From the NCBI GenBank assembly GCA_910578185.1, contig CAJTPN010000017.1:1-64000 (forward strand): a DNA stretch of 64,000 bases. Reading direction: 5' to 3'. This DNA comes from an uncultured Acetatifactor sp. Its GTDB lineage: Bacteria; Bacillota; Clostridia; Lachnospirales; Lachnospiraceae. Shown piece after piece: positions 18,642-27,860 of this stretch. Numbering within the stretch: the first letter of the stretch is position 1; every line of letters starts with the position of its first letter. Under the pieces are notes generated by a model. The model did not search any database. It was given only the letters and a program-made list of their open reading frames with translations, and was not told the DNA's origin. The translations under genes were made by a program, and so were the position numbers.

Positions 18642-18677
18642 CTCCCTTTTACAATCAATTTGAATCCTCTACGCTTA

Positions 18678-20165
18678 TTATTTAAATTTTACAACCCAAT
18701 ATCCCTTTTTTGGTGATCCAATTCGATAAAGCAATCCTTTCTCCTTTAACTTCCTGATATTGCTTTCCACTTTTCTTGCTGAAATACCAACCCTTTCCGA
18801 GAGCATGGCGGCGGAAAGCGCAGGTTCCTGTTGCAGATATAACATGATTAGTCTTTGGTTCTTTGTCAATTCGTTTGTTTTATCTTCTTCTATCCATGCA
18901 CCCGCTCTTTCTCCGACCCTTTCTCCGACCCTTTCTCCGCCCCTTTCTCCGACCCGCATGAAATTTTCGCTGAAAAGCTCCGCATCATATGAATAATCGT
19001 TATTTAAAGGAACAATAATTTTAAAGATATCGCTCTCCAAAAGTCTGGGGTTCTTACCAGAATACCTCTTGCTGTATTTAAAAAGGTTTCTTGTACCTGA
19101 CCCTAACTCATCAGCATTCCCAATTTGATTAAAGAAAGATGCAATTAGCGGATTTTTTGGTGCAGGCATCAGATTTTCAGGAGTTATTTCCCCTTCTTTT
19201 GCCGCCCGACAAGCATTTTCAACATACATTTGGTTTTCTTCTATTATAAACTTTGCTATAAACGGGCTGGAATATTCCCGATGTATAAGTGTATTTGCAA
19301 GCATTTCACGGGTAATCTTATCTCTCAGGCTAATATTTCGATTATCCTCCAAATAAAATTTATCCCATAAATGTTTTCTGGCAAATGCCATAAGCGCATC
19401 AAAGCTTTCCACCAGATTGGATTTGATAATCTCCCGGTCATCATAACGGTCCTTATTAACCTTCCGCAATATTGCGTCTGTTTTATATGCAGGGCAAATG
19501 GATTGTATCACCTCATCCCTTCCCAGAAGCATAATTGCGGCCAAATTAAACCCCTTCTCACCGGTAGAAAAATCTTCACCACAGAGTCCGGCACTTTTCA
19601 ATAGCTCATCATCATCCATGTCCTTCCAAGGATGTTCCTGACGTTTATTCAGCGCCCGCTTCCGGCATACGGACAGCAAATCCAACCGTAAATGCTCCTT
19701 TTTCACATATGGATAGATTTTTTTCTCCGTAAAAACATTCTGTTTTCGAATATACATTGCCGCAATCTGTCCTGTTGCAGTCACCTTCACATCCGAATCC
19801 CCTACCCTGTCATATATTACCTTCTTATAACAATGCACTTCAGAACTTGGCGGTACATGAATATGAATAATACATTTGCCCTCAAGTATAACCTTTTCCG
19901 GAGCAAGGTAGATAGTCGGAGTGATTACATCAGCGTTACTGACCATTTTAATGAAATTTTTCATCATATCCGGAACAGCTGACTCTGGAAGTCCGGATAC
20001 CATTCCATTATCTAACACTCCCAGAAAAATATCCCCTCCAAAACGGTTTAAAAACGAGCATACCGTCTCATAGGTATCTGCGCCTATTCCATTTCCACAA
20101 CGCTTAAACTCAACCGCCGTATTTTCTCCTAATTCCAGAATGGACATCAACTGTTCCTGTGTCAC
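18678..20165 (-). CDS. AlbA_2-domain ATP-binding transcriptional regulator-like protein
   Basis: A 495-residue protein of the Schlafen/AlbA_2 group. An N-terminal AlbA_2 domain (about 10-120, ENTAVEFKRCG... GGDIFLGV) is followed by an ATPase-C-like central domain (about 230-385, REMLANTLIHREYS... GSGTRNLFKYSKRY) and a C-terminal winged helix (about 435-490). Between them is a GERGGERVGERVGERAG linker encoded by a 12-bp tandem repeat. Such proteins are often annotated as putative transcriptional regulators, and some lie in defence islands. The GTG start at 20165 has a purine-rich site upstream. A good promoter lies at 20235-20263, and the gene ends at the shared terminator. Confidence 0.82.
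   Translation of the reverse strand: MTQEQLMSILELGENTAVEFKRCGNGIGADTYETVCSFLNRFGGDIFLGVLDNGMVSGLPESAVPDMMKNFIKMVSNADVITPTIYLAPEKVILEGKCIIHIHVPPSSEVHCYKKVIYDRVGDSDVKVTATGQIAAMYIRKQNVFTEKKIYPYVKKEHLRLDLLSVCRKRALNKRQEHPWKDMDDDELLKSAGLCGEDFSTGEKGFNLAAIMLLGRDEVIQSICPAYKTDAILRKVNKDRYDDREIIKSNLVESFDALMAFARKHLWDKFYLEDNRNISLRDKITREMLANTLIHREYSSPFIAKFIIEENQMYVENACRAAKEGEITPENLMPAPKNPLIASFFNQIGNADELGSGTRNLFKYSKRYSGKNPRLLESDIFKIIVPLNNDYSYDAELFSENFMRVGERGGERVGERVGERAGAWIEEDKTNELTKNQRLIMLYLQQEPALSAAMLSERVGISARKVESNIRKLKEKGLLYRIGSPKKGYWVVKFK
18907..18954. repeat. Coding 12-bp tandem repeat (four copies)
   Basis: Four adjacent 12-bp units read CTTTCTCCGACC, CTTTCTCCGACC, CTTTCTCCGCCC and CTTTCTCCGACC. On the minus strand they encode a Gly-Glu-Arg-Val/Gly linker repeat inside the AlbA_2-type protein. 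The unit is a multiple of three, so copy-number change would lengthen or shorten the linker without a frameshift. Confidence 0.95.
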
Positions 20166-20234
20166 CTGATGTTCCCCCTTTCCATATCAAAATACCCCGG
20201 CCAATCGTTCTTTATAATCATTGTCTCTATGGTA

Positions 20235-20263
20235 ATTTTACTATAGTTTAAACCAATTCTCAA
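20235..20263 (-). promoter_or_regulatory. Promoter for the AlbA_2-type gene
   Basis: On the minus strand, TTGAGA (20263-20258), a 17-nt spacer and TAAAAT (20240-20235), about 70 nt upstream of the GTG start at 20165. Confidence 0.6.
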
Positions 20264-20382
20264 CAGAAAATCCATTATTAGAAAAATGCATATTTATAAT
20301 TCTTAAGACTCTTCCCACATCCCCATTTATAGCACAATTCTTGGCATATCCAACCGCAATTCCATCTCCTTATGACACTTCA

Positions 20383-20730
20383 TCAAACCAGTATCTTCTC
20401 CAAGGCCTTACCCTTTGCCAAATCATCCACCATTTTATCCAGGCATCTAATATCACGCATCAGCGGTTCCTGAATGGACTCTACTCTAACACCACATACC
20501 ACACCTTTAATCAATTTTCTGTTTTCATTCAGGCAAGGTGCGTTTTGAAAAAACTCCCCGTAGGTAACCGATGATCCGGCCAGTTGATCCAGATCCTCCT
20601 GAGAATATCCGGTAAGCCACCGAATCACCTGATCCACCTCTTCTTTTCGTCGATTTTTCTTAACTGCTTTATTAACCAGCAACGGATATATTTTTGAAAA
20701 GTACATCCCATATACTTTTTCGTTTTCCAT
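20383..20730 (-). CDS. DUF2200 family protein
   Basis: A 115-residue protein that matches the DUF2200 family along its whole length. It has the typical features IYPLLVNKAVKKNR, EVDQVIRWLTGY, NRKLIKGVVCGVRVE and a C-terminal DKMVDDLAKGKALEKIL. The function of the family is unknown and there is no signal peptide or membrane segment. It stands between the radical SAM gene and the AlbA_2-type gene, about 180 bp from the former, so it may be transcribed alone. The ATG has a GGGAAG site upstream. Confidence 0.85.
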   Translation of the reverse strand: MENEKVYGMYFSKIYPLLVNKAVKKNRRKEEVDQVIRWLTGYSQEDLDQLAGSSVTYGEFFQNAPCLNENRKLIKGVVCGVRVESIQEPLMRDIRCLDKMVDDLAKGKALEKILV

Positions 20731-20911
20731 TTCGCCGCTTCCCTTCCCATCTTATTTTTTGCATTTGTTCGGCACTTTTATCTGGCCCTTGTCCTTTCTA
20801 TCCCTAACCATTCATCCATTTCCCACCTCTTGTACTCGTCTTTCAACTGCATTTAGGAATATACAGGGAAATGGGGATAGCTTTTTCTGGCGTTTTCTTA
20901 GAAGGTGATAT

Positions 20912-22708
20912 TTATTCTAAATCTATTTTCGTCACTGCCGCCTCACGATTCAAAGGATTGCGCTTTTTATAGTCAAACAGTACAAACGCAAGCCCACGCG
21001 CTATGGGTTCCTTATGCCTACTCGCAACCGCTCCCCACTTGTCATAACACTCTGCCATCTGCCTCTCATCCCACACAGGATATGAAAAAGGTTCCAGATG
21101 TGTCATTTTACTGAGCTGCTTCCAATCATATCCGGCATAGTCCGACAGAAAACGACGGTTTTGCGCTTCTGCCTGATAGAAGGCGCGAACGGTATCTTTA
21201 TGGTTCGACAATTCCGCTGCAAAATCCGGCCTGGTCTTAGGTTTCTCGCGCAGGTACATGTCAAAGGTCAGAAGCTCACGATAGGCTTCCAGCCGTTTGC
21301 CGTCCTGCCAGGCCGCAAAGGCAAGCAAAACCTGATAGCGGTAAATTCTGGAAGAAGTCACTGTCAGACAGCTATTTTGCCGATAATAGTCCGCCAAAGC
21401 CTCATACATGGCAAAGGGACTGGAAAATGCCTTCTCCAGGAAAGGCAGTGTGTGGGTAAATTGGGCACTGTTATAATACAGCTCAACCATTTCTTCGACA
21501 TTTTTCAGCCGCAGAACCTCTTCATAGGAAAGCCACTTGGTCGCCAACACTTCGTAGGGTGGTCCATCCAAGTAGCGAATCCCATATTCCTCCGCTCTTT
21601 CCCACATTTCGGAGCCCTTCAACACTTTCAGAAATCCCAGCTGCAGCTGATCAGGGTCCATGGCATAAACCCGATTAAAGGATTCCACAAAGCTGTCATA
21701 ATTCTCATAGGGCAGTCCGGCGATCAGATCAAGGTGCTGGTGAATATTTCTAACGCTGCGAATGGCCCCTACGTTTTTTTCCAGCTGTTCCAGATTGGTC
21801 ATTCGTCTGACGGCATGCAGGGTCTCTTTATTCACCGATTGCACTCCGATTTCCAGCTGTGCCAGACCAGGGCGAAAGCTTTTTAACAATTCAATTTCAT
21901 CCGCCCTTAAAAGGTCGGCGGAAATCTCAAAGTGAAAGTTTGTGACGCCATTGTCATGTTTGCTTATGTATTGCCAAATGGCCATAGCATGATCATGATC
22001 GCAGTTAAAAGTCCTGTCCACAAATTTAACCTGTTTCACATGATGATCCAAAAAAAACTGAAGTTCCTTCCGCACCGTCTCTATATTTCTCAGACGCACC
22101 GTCTTATCTATGGAGGAAAGACAATAGCTGCAGCGAAAGGGGCAGCCTCGGCTGCTCTCATAATAGATAATCTTATTCTCAAAGGGCGCCAAATCGCCGT
22201 AAGGAAAGGGAAGTGAATCCGGATCTGCCAAAGGCCGGGAAGGCGTACACCCCTCTGGCAGGTAAAGCCCCCTGATATCTTTCGGCAGCGGAACCTTATG
22301 TCCGGTGCCGAAAGATACATAATATTGCAGCAGTTCCCGAAAAGTTTCTTCTCCTTCCCCTGTCATGATTCCCGTAAGCTGAGGATATTTTTTTAATATG
22401 ACATTTGCGTCATATGACACTTCTGGTCCTCCCAGCCAAAGTACCGTATCCGGCAGCAGCTTGGGAAGTTCCGCCAAAAGCTCCTGAACCGTCCGCCAAT
22501 TCCAGATATAGCAGGAAAATCCCACTGCATCCGGTTTTCTCCTGTAAATATCCGCCAAAATTTCCTGAATTGGCTGATTAACAGTGTATTCCGCCAGCTC
22601 AACGGATTGCCGCAGCCCTTCTCCCACATGGGCACGCAGGCTGTAAATGGCCAAATTGGAATGTATGTACTTAGCGTTTATCGCCGCCAGCAAAAAATTA
22701 AAGGCCAA
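20912..22708 (-). CDS. B12-binding-domain radical SAM protein (DUF4080-type)
   Basis: A 598-residue protein. A cobalamin-binding-like N-terminal domain (about 1-135) precedes a radical SAM core with the CxxxCxxC cluster motif in RGCPFRCSYC, and a C-terminal helical region resembling DUF4080 follows. The family carries out radical chemistry or methylation on unknown substrates. The frame is open upstream to 22753, but I choose the TTG at 22708 because GGAGG lies 6 nt before it and the domain starts immediately after (AFNFLLAAINAKY). The start overlaps the end of the phosphoesterase gene by 11 bp, so it is the last gene of the galK-led operon. Confidence 0.85.
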   Translation of the reverse strand: MAFNFLLAAINAKYIHSNLAIYSLRAHVGEGLRQSVELAEYTVNQPIQEILADIYRRKPDAVGFSCYIWNWRTVQELLAELPKLLPDTVLWLGGPEVSYDANVILKKYPQLTGIMTGEGEETFRELLQYYVSFGTGHKVPLPKDIRGLYLPEGCTPSRPLADPDSLPFPYGDLAPFENKIIYYESSRGCPFRCSYCLSSIDKTVRLRNIETVRKELQFFLDHHVKQVKFVDRTFNCDHDHAMAIWQYISKHDNGVTNFHFEISADLLRADEIELLKSFRPGLAQLEIGVQSVNKETLHAVRRMTNLEQLEKNVGAIRSVRNIHQHLDLIAGLPYENYDSFVESFNRVYAMDPDQLQLGFLKVLKGSEMWERAEEYGIRYLDGPPYEVLATKWLSYEEVLRLKNVEEMVELYYNSAQFTHTLPFLEKAFSSPFAMYEALADYYRQNSCLTVTSSRIYRYQVLLAFAAWQDGKRLEAYRELLTFDMYLREKPKTRPDFAAELSNHKDTVRAFYQAEAQNRRFLSDYAGYDWKQLSKMTHLEPFSYPVWDERQMAECYDKWGAVASRHKEPIARGLAFVLFDYKKRNPLNREAAVTKIDLE

Positions 22709-23552
22709 ATCGTTCCTCCAGTCTTCTCCATGCTTCCTCCGGCATCCGGGCAATGGAACCGATTCCTGTCTCTGCGGCTTCCTGTTCCATTGCTACAATA
22801 CACTTGTAAAAGTAGTTAATTCCTGTAACAAGAGTCTTCTTCAGCGCCTTATTTAATGTCATACCCAGTTCATCCAGACCGCTTTCCGTAAAAGCCTTTA
22901 AGTATGTCTCTACATCATAGGGAATTGACACTAATTCAGCCTCCCATTTCTCATGGGTTCCTGTCAGCACGGCAAACGGCACTTGTCCTCCCACTCCGTC
23001 AATCGCCAAGCCCAATGCCCCCGGATTGATATAGGTCTTGCCCTGCTGCCTGTAAATTTCCTGATGATGACTGTGACCCCCAAGCAGATAATCATTTTGC
23101 AGCTCTTGCATAACTTGTTTCCGCAGACCGGCCTCCTCCTTCACGTTTCCCCGAATTCTGCCCGGGATCCCGTGACAGATATACAGCGTTGGACAGCCTT
23201 CTATCTTCACCTCCCTCTCCGAGGGAAGCGAAGCAAAAAACGCCATATCTCCATCTGTCATCCGCTGCAGAGTATAATGCAACGCCCCGTTGGCAGAAGA
23301 CGGTTTCCAGCCCTTTGGATTTCCTATATTGTCCAGCAGATATTCCTCCCGGTTTCCCCTGATCATATGACAGTGATACTTGTCTCGCATATTGTAAAGA
23401 AGTTCCATGACACGTTCCGGATAAGGTCCGTCTGTCACATAATCCCCAAGGCAGATCACCCCGTCTACGGGATGATCACTCAAATATGCAAGAAACGCCT
23501 GCATCGCCATATAATTTCCATGGATGTCGCTGAGCAGCGCCAACTTTGTCAT
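22698..23552 (-). CDS. Calcineurin-like metallophosphoesterase
   Basis: A 284-residue phosphoesterase of the YfcE/MJ0936-like group. It shows the metal-ligand motifs SDIHGN (near residue 8), GDYVTDGP, GNREE, CHGIPG and GGHSHH in order. The substrate is unknown, and the group includes phosphodiesterases and phosphatases. Its ATG overlaps the galT stop as ATGA, which indicates translational coupling, and it in turn overlaps the radical SAM gene. The coupling suggests a function linked to sugar-phosphate metabolism, but this is only inferred. Confidence 0.87.
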   Translation of the reverse strand: MTKLALLSDIHGNYMAMQAFLAYLSDHPVDGVICLGDYVTDGPYPERVMELLYNMRDKYHCHMIRGNREEYLLDNIGNPKGWKPSSANGALHYTLQRMTDGDMAFFASLPSEREVKIEGCPTLYICHGIPGRIRGNVKEEAGLRKQVMQELQNDYLLGGHSHHQEIYRQQGKTYINPGALGLAIDGVGGQVPFAVLTGTHEKWEAELVSIPYDVETYLKAFTESGLDELGMTLNKALKKTLVTGINYFYKCIVAMEQEAAETGIGSIARMPEEAWRRLEERFGL

Positions 23553-25162
23553 AAATTACACCTCTTGATAAACCTGTCAAAGGCATCCTGCCCCTCCGGC
23601 GTGCGCTTATACACGCCTGCGTCTTCCAACACCTCCATAAACACTAAGCCGATTTCTCTTTCTATCACTTCATCAATATTTGACGCGTCTATCCGCTGAT
23701 ACTTAGCTGTAAATTCATCCACCCAATCCGCGTGCTTCGAAAGCATCTGATTCTGGCGCAAATCGGCGCCTGACAATATTGCCTCTTTCAGCCCCGCCAG
23801 TTCTTCCTTTAAACGGGCAGGCAGCACGGCCAGTCCCATAACTTCTATCAGTCCGATATTTTCCTTCTTGATATGATGCAGCTTTGCATGGGGATGATAC
23901 ACACCCAGGGGATGTTCCTCCGTGGTGATGTTATTGCGCAGCACCAGATCCAGTTCGTAATTTTCTCCACGCTTTCTTGCAATGGGGGTAATAGTATTAT
24001 GTGGTTCGCCATCCGTGTAGGCGTATATAAATGCCGCTTCATCCGTATAATCACGCCAAGCTCCCAGAATTAAATCTGCAAGCGCAATGATGCGGTCCGT
24101 ATCCCTGCCGCTTAGACGAATCACGGACATGGGCCACTCAACCACACCTGCCGTCACATCTTCAAATCCGTGCACCGTAAAGCTTCTCTCCACCGGTGCC
24201 TTTGCCATAGCAAATTCATAGTGACCACCCTGGAAGTGATCATGGCTCAGAATAGAGCCTCCCACAATCGGCAGATCGGCGTTAGACCCCACAAAATAAT
24301 GAGGAAACTGCTTTACAAAATCAAACAATTTGCAGAAAGTATCATGTTCGATCTTCATGGGAATATGTTGAAAATTAAAAATAATACAGTGCTCGTTGTA
24401 GTACACATAGGGAGAATACTGAAAGCCCCATTGGCTGCCGTTAATTGTCACGGGAATAATGCGGTGATTCTGCCTGGCAGGATGGTTTACGCGGCCTGCA
24501 TATCCCTCGTTTTCCCTGCACAGGAGACACTTTGGATACCCTGACTGCCTCGCGGCTTTGGCGGCGGCAATGGCCTTGGGGTCCTTTTCCGGCTTTGACA
24601 GATTGATTGTAATATCCAGATCGCCGTACCGGGTAGGCGCAACCCATTTCACATCCTTACAAATACGGTACCTTCTGATATAATCGGAGTCTTTGCTTAA
24701 TTTATAATAATACTTGGTCGCTGCCTCCGGTGATTCCTTATGATATAATTTATAAAATTTCCCTATCACCTCACTTGGTCTGGGCATCAGCAGTCCCATG
24801 ACCTTTGTGTCAAAGAGATCCCGATAGACAATACTGTCCTGGGGAATCAACCCTCTTTCGCAGGCATAGTCGCACATTCGTCCAAGTATAGCCTCCAGTT
24901 CCTCCGATTCTTTCCCGGAATTTACGGTGTTCCCGGCATATAGCTGCTTCCCGGCATTGACAGTATTCCTGGCGTCCTCGGACATGTCTTGACATGCCCT
25001 GTTTTCCGCCCAGACCTGTACTCTCTGTATCTCTTCCTCCTCCAGTTCTTCCAGTCCAAAAAGTTCCAAGAGACTGTTTGTGGTAAATATCACATCCTCC
25101 TTCGGTACAAGCCCTGTCCGCACTCCATAGGAAATCAATTTTGTGATGTCGCTTTGAATCAT
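23549..25162 (-). CDS. galT: UDP-glucose-hexose-1-phosphate uridylyltransferase (Firmicutes type)
   Basis: Leloir-pathway enzyme that exchanges UMP between UDP-glucose and galactose-1-phosphate. The 537-residue length and the HDHFQGGH active-site stretch are those of the long Firmicutes GalT family rather than the short E. coli type. The frame is open upstream to 25246, but the ATG at 25162 is preferred because AGAGAGGAAG precedes it and the family begins MIQSDITKLI. It lies 112 bp downstream of galK and overlaps the phosphoesterase gene by 4 nt. No galE is present in the window. Confidence 0.93.
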   Translation of the reverse strand: MIQSDITKLISYGVRTGLVPKEDVIFTTNSLLELFGLEELEEEEIQRVQVWAENRACQDMSEDARNTVNAGKQLYAGNTVNSGKESEELEAILGRMCDYACERGLIPQDSIVYRDLFDTKVMGLLMPRPSEVIGKFYKLYHKESPEAATKYYYKLSKDSDYIRRYRICKDVKWVAPTRYGDLDITINLSKPEKDPKAIAAAKAARQSGYPKCLLCRENEGYAGRVNHPARQNHRIIPVTINGSQWGFQYSPYVYYNEHCIIFNFQHIPMKIEHDTFCKLFDFVKQFPHYFVGSNADLPIVGGSILSHDHFQGGHYEFAMAKAPVERSFTVHGFEDVTAGVVEWPMSVIRLSGRDTDRIIALADLILGAWRDYTDEAAFIYAYTDGEPHNTITPIARKRGENYELDLVLRNNITTEEHPLGVYHPHAKLHHIKKENIGLIEVMGLAVLPARLKEELAGLKEAILSGADLRQNQMLSKHADWVDEFTAKYQRIDASNIDEVIEREIGLVFMEVLEDAGVYKRTPEGQDAFDRFIKRCNL

Positions 25163-25274
25163 TTTTTCTTCCTCTCTTTCGACGATGTGGCCCTTACGCC
25201 TTGACAGATTATCCCAATGATGAGACTCTCTTAAGTCCCATGTCAATAGAATGGGTCATCCCACAGAATCCTTT

Positions 25275-26438
25275 TCACAGAACCTGCGGCCCGTCTCCAA
25301 TCTCAACCACATAAAAATCCGCGCAGTAACCGATTTTTTCCCTGTAAGCCTCGCCCACTTTTTCAATAAAGTTGTTGATCGCTTCCTCTTTAACGATGCT
25401 CACGGTACAGCCTCCAAAACCGGCCCCTGTCATTCTGGAGCCAATGACGCCGTCCACCTTCCAGGCCTCTTCCACCAGAGTATCCAATTCAATGCCTGTC
25501 ACTTCATAATCGTCTCTAAGAGATCTATGGGATGCGTTCATCAATTCGCCAAACAGCACCAGCTCATTTTTTTTCAGCGCTTCCACCGCCCGGATTGTAC
25601 GCCTGTTTTCATAAACCGCATGCTTTGCACGCTTTCTGCGAATATCATCCTTTATGACATTTTGATAGCTCTCGAAAGCAGCTTCGTCCAAATCCCCCAG
25701 GCTTCTGATATCTGCAACTGTCTGCAACTCGGCAAGGGCAGTCTCACACTCGCTGCGACGTTCGTTGTACTTGGAATCACCAAGGCCGCGCTTTTTATTG
25801 CTGCTGGCAATAACGATCTTGGCGCCCTCCAATACAATGGGGGCATACTCGTAGGACAAATCTGCCGTATCCAGAAAAATCGCATGATCCTTTCTGCCCA
25901 TTGCAATGGCAAACTGGTCCATAATTCCGCAGTTTACTTTATTGAAATGGTTCTCCGCATATTGTCCGATAAGCGCCAAATCTTGATTGCTTACGTCAAA
26001 TCCAAAGAAGTCCTTTAATATGTATCCTGTGAGTACTTCCACGGACGCGGAAGAGGAAAGACCGGAACCATTTGGAATGTTTCCATAGAGCAGCAGATCA
26101 AGTCCGGCGGGAATCTGCATCCCCTTCATCTCAAACGCCCACATGACGCCCTTGGGATAATTGGTCCAGCCTGCTTCCTTGTAAGGCTTCAAATCCCCCA
26201 GCTCGGACTCCGTTATTCCAAGTTTATCAAAATTCATGGAATAAAATCGAAGCTTACGATCTTTTCTTTTTCTCGCCACCCCATAAGTACCAATGGTCAG
26301 CGCACAGGGAAATACATGTCCTCCGTTATAGTCAGTATGTTCCCCGATCAGATTGACACGTCCCGGCGCAAAATAAACTTTTGCGTCCTCCCCGTCTCCA
26401 AACGTTTCCGCAAAATGCTTCAGCAAATCATTCTTCAT
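25275..26438 (-). CDS. galK: Galactokinase
   Basis: Phosphorylates galactose with ATP, the first committed step of the Leloir pathway. The 387-residue GHMP kinase has the galactokinase signature APGRVNLIGEHTDYNGG near the N-terminus, the phosphate-binding motif PNGSGLSSSASVE and the C-terminal GAGFGGCTVSIV. The ATG at 26438 has GGAGG upstream, and the further upstream open frame lacks a ribosome site. It heads the leftward galK-galT-phosphoesterase-radical SAM operon. A TATAAT lies at 26511-26506 on the minus strand about 70 nt upstream, but I see no good -35 box, so an activator may be needed. Confidence 0.95.
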   Translation of the reverse strand: MKNDLLKHFAETFGDGEDAKVYFAPGRVNLIGEHTDYNGGHVFPCALTIGTYGVARKRKDRKLRFYSMNFDKLGITESELGDLKPYKEAGWTNYPKGVMWAFEMKGMQIPAGLDLLLYGNIPNGSGLSSSASVEVLTGYILKDFFGFDVSNQDLALIGQYAENHFNKVNCGIMDQFAIAMGRKDHAIFLDTADLSYEYAPIVLEGAKIVIASSNKKRGLGDSKYNERRSECETALAELQTVADIRSLGDLDEAAFESYQNVIKDDIRRKRAKHAVYENRRTIRAVEALKKNELVLFGELMNASHRSLRDDYEVTGIELDTLVEEAWKVDGVIGSRMTGAGFGGCTVSIVKEEAINNFIEKVGEAYREKIGYCADFYVVEIGDGPQVL

Positions 26439-26672
26439 ATATCCTCCGTTTCCGCACGGCGTCATATCAGCCGCGCAACCGTAATCACAACTCATCCATA
26501 TTACTATTATATCTGATATGGAAAGAAAACCGCTACACCTATTTGTTTCTTGAACCTGTTAAAATGTTAAATTGTTTCTTTTCACTTTCACGCTGTATAC
26601 AAGATACTGGACATGGAGTGAAACCTGTCGGGCGGCACACATCTGAATATATGTTCCATATACTCCCCGACG

Positions 26673-26723
26673 ACTCAAGCAACTCTTTAGGCGTAAAAAA
26701 AGAAAAACTCAAGCAACTCTTTA
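26673..26723. repeat. Pair of 17-bp direct repeats in the galK-XRE intergenic region
   Basis: The 17-bp sequence ACTCAAGCAACTCTTTA occurs at 26673-26689 and again at 26707-26723, 34 bp apart start to start and separated by an A-rich tract. It lies in the 423-bp gap between the divergent galK and XRE genes. It could be a pair of regulator sites or a small duplication; there is no direct evidence for either. Confidence 0.8.
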
Positions 26724-26790
26724 TTTTCTTTCTCTATAAAATGGTCTATACTTTCATTGTAACAAAGCAGGCCGGCTGCCAATTCAGGAT

Positions 26791-26818
26791 AACGATTCAG
26801 GCAATATACAGAATCGTT
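26791..26818. promoter_or_regulatory. Dyad upstream of the XRE regulator gene
   Basis: Perfect 8-bp arms AACGATTC and GAATCGTT are separated by 12 nt that include a TATACA -10-like element (26805-26810). The dyad is 44 bp before the start codon. A dyad over the likely promoter fits autoregulation by the adjacent HTH protein, but this is inferred. Confidence 0.55.
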
Positions 26819-26861
26819 GCAATACGACAAAACATACAAAATCGAAAAGGAGTGAAACATT

Positions 26862-27854
26862 ATGTTTAACACAATGCACGTAGCGGAACAAATCAGAAAT
26901 GCTAGGATCTCGCAGAATATGACACAAATGAATCTCGCAGACGCCATGGAGGTCAGCTATCAGGCCGTATCCAACTGGGAACGCGGCAATTCCATGCCTG
27001 ATATTTCCAAGTTAGAGCAATTATGCAGTATTCTTAAAATCAGTATGGACGATCTCTTAGGGACAGAAAGCGCTTCAAAAGCACTGATCAAAATCATAAA
27101 ACCCGAAGAATCCCATATGGATTCCAATGATGCACAGACGCCGATCACTCTGGAAGAAATACATGAGGTTGCTCCATTAATTCCGCCCATTGCTATGGAA
27201 AAGTTGGTTGACGAAAACATACGTGCTCAAAAGGATGGAATCAACCTCTCCGCAATTTTCGGAATCGCTCCTTTTTTGGAAAAGTCCTATGTGGACGACC
27301 TGGTGAATAAGGCCCAATTCAAAAGCCTCTGTGAATTAAGATGTTTAATCCCCTTCCTTAGCAGGCAGACTTTGGACGACCTGGCAAAGAAGGCGGACCT
27401 GCATTCGGATATGGCTGGTTTGGAGTCAGTTGCACCGTTCCTGTGCCAAAGTACCCTGGAGGAAATCATCCTTGGCCAAGAGGAATTATGGAAAAACAAT
27501 TTAAAGATAATAAGGAATTTGTTTCCTTTTCTGAGTAAATCTACATTGGAGATGCTGGCATGGCGTGCAGATTGGGAGTCCGGCGCACCGGAGTTGATGA
27601 TGCTTGCACCTTTTTTATCAAAAGACACGCTGAAAAAACTGGTGACAGAAAAAATACCGCTGGAAAATATACAGTTAATGCGCCGACTTGCACCTTTCAT
27701 CGATAAGGAAACACTGGAAACCCTTGTTTATCAATACATGGAAATGCCTGCTATGGCGAATAAGCTTTCCTGTTTTTATCCCTTTTTGTCTCAGCAGACC
27801 TTAAAGGATATTGCCCAGAAGCTAATAGAAAAAGATGATATGCAGGAGCATTAG
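26862..27854 (+). CDS. XRE-family regulator with eight C-terminal PFLSxxTLxxL repeats
   Basis: A 330-residue protein. Residues 8-66 form a Cro/C1-type helix-turn-helix (TQMNLADAMEVSYQAVSNWERG). From about 104 to 318 it carries eight copies of a 13-residue core of the form (A/I/F)PFLSxxTLxxLA spaced every 27-30 residues, at about 104, 136, 163, 191, 221, 249, 277 and 306. The repeats probably make an all-helical solenoid for protein or ligand binding. The ATG has AAAGGAG upstream. The gene is divergent from galK and convergent with the AraC gene. What it regulates is unknown; the dyad upstream suggests its own promoter. Confidence 0.88.
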   Translation: MFNTMHVAEQIRNARISQNMTQMNLADAMEVSYQAVSNWERGNSMPDISKLEQLCSILKISMDDLLGTESASKALIKIIKPEESHMDSNDAQTPITLEEIHEVAPLIPPIAMEKLVDENIRAQKDGINLSAIFGIAPFLEKSYVDDLVNKAQFKSLCELRCLIPFLSRQTLDDLAKKADLHSDMAGLESVAPFLCQSTLEEIILGQEELWKNNLKIIRNLFPFLSKSTLEMLAWRADWESGAPELMMLAPFLSKDTLKKLVTEKIPLENIQLMRRLAPFIDKETLETLVYQYMEMPAMANKLSCFYPFLSQQTLKDIAQKLIEKDDMQEH

Positions 27855-27860
27855 GCCGCT

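Noticed and set aside
18907..18954. Short regular repeat as a possible CRISPR array
   Set aside because: Units are directly adjacent with no spacers and lie in frame within a gene.
21098..21886. Long plus-strand open frame (262 codons) inside the radical SAM gene
   Set aside because: It lies wholly antisense to a gene with clear motifs and shows no domain or ribosome site.
26381..26947. Small frames on both strands in the galK-XRE gap
   Set aside because: They overlap regulatory repeats or the start of the XRE gene and lack ribosome sites and conserved features.
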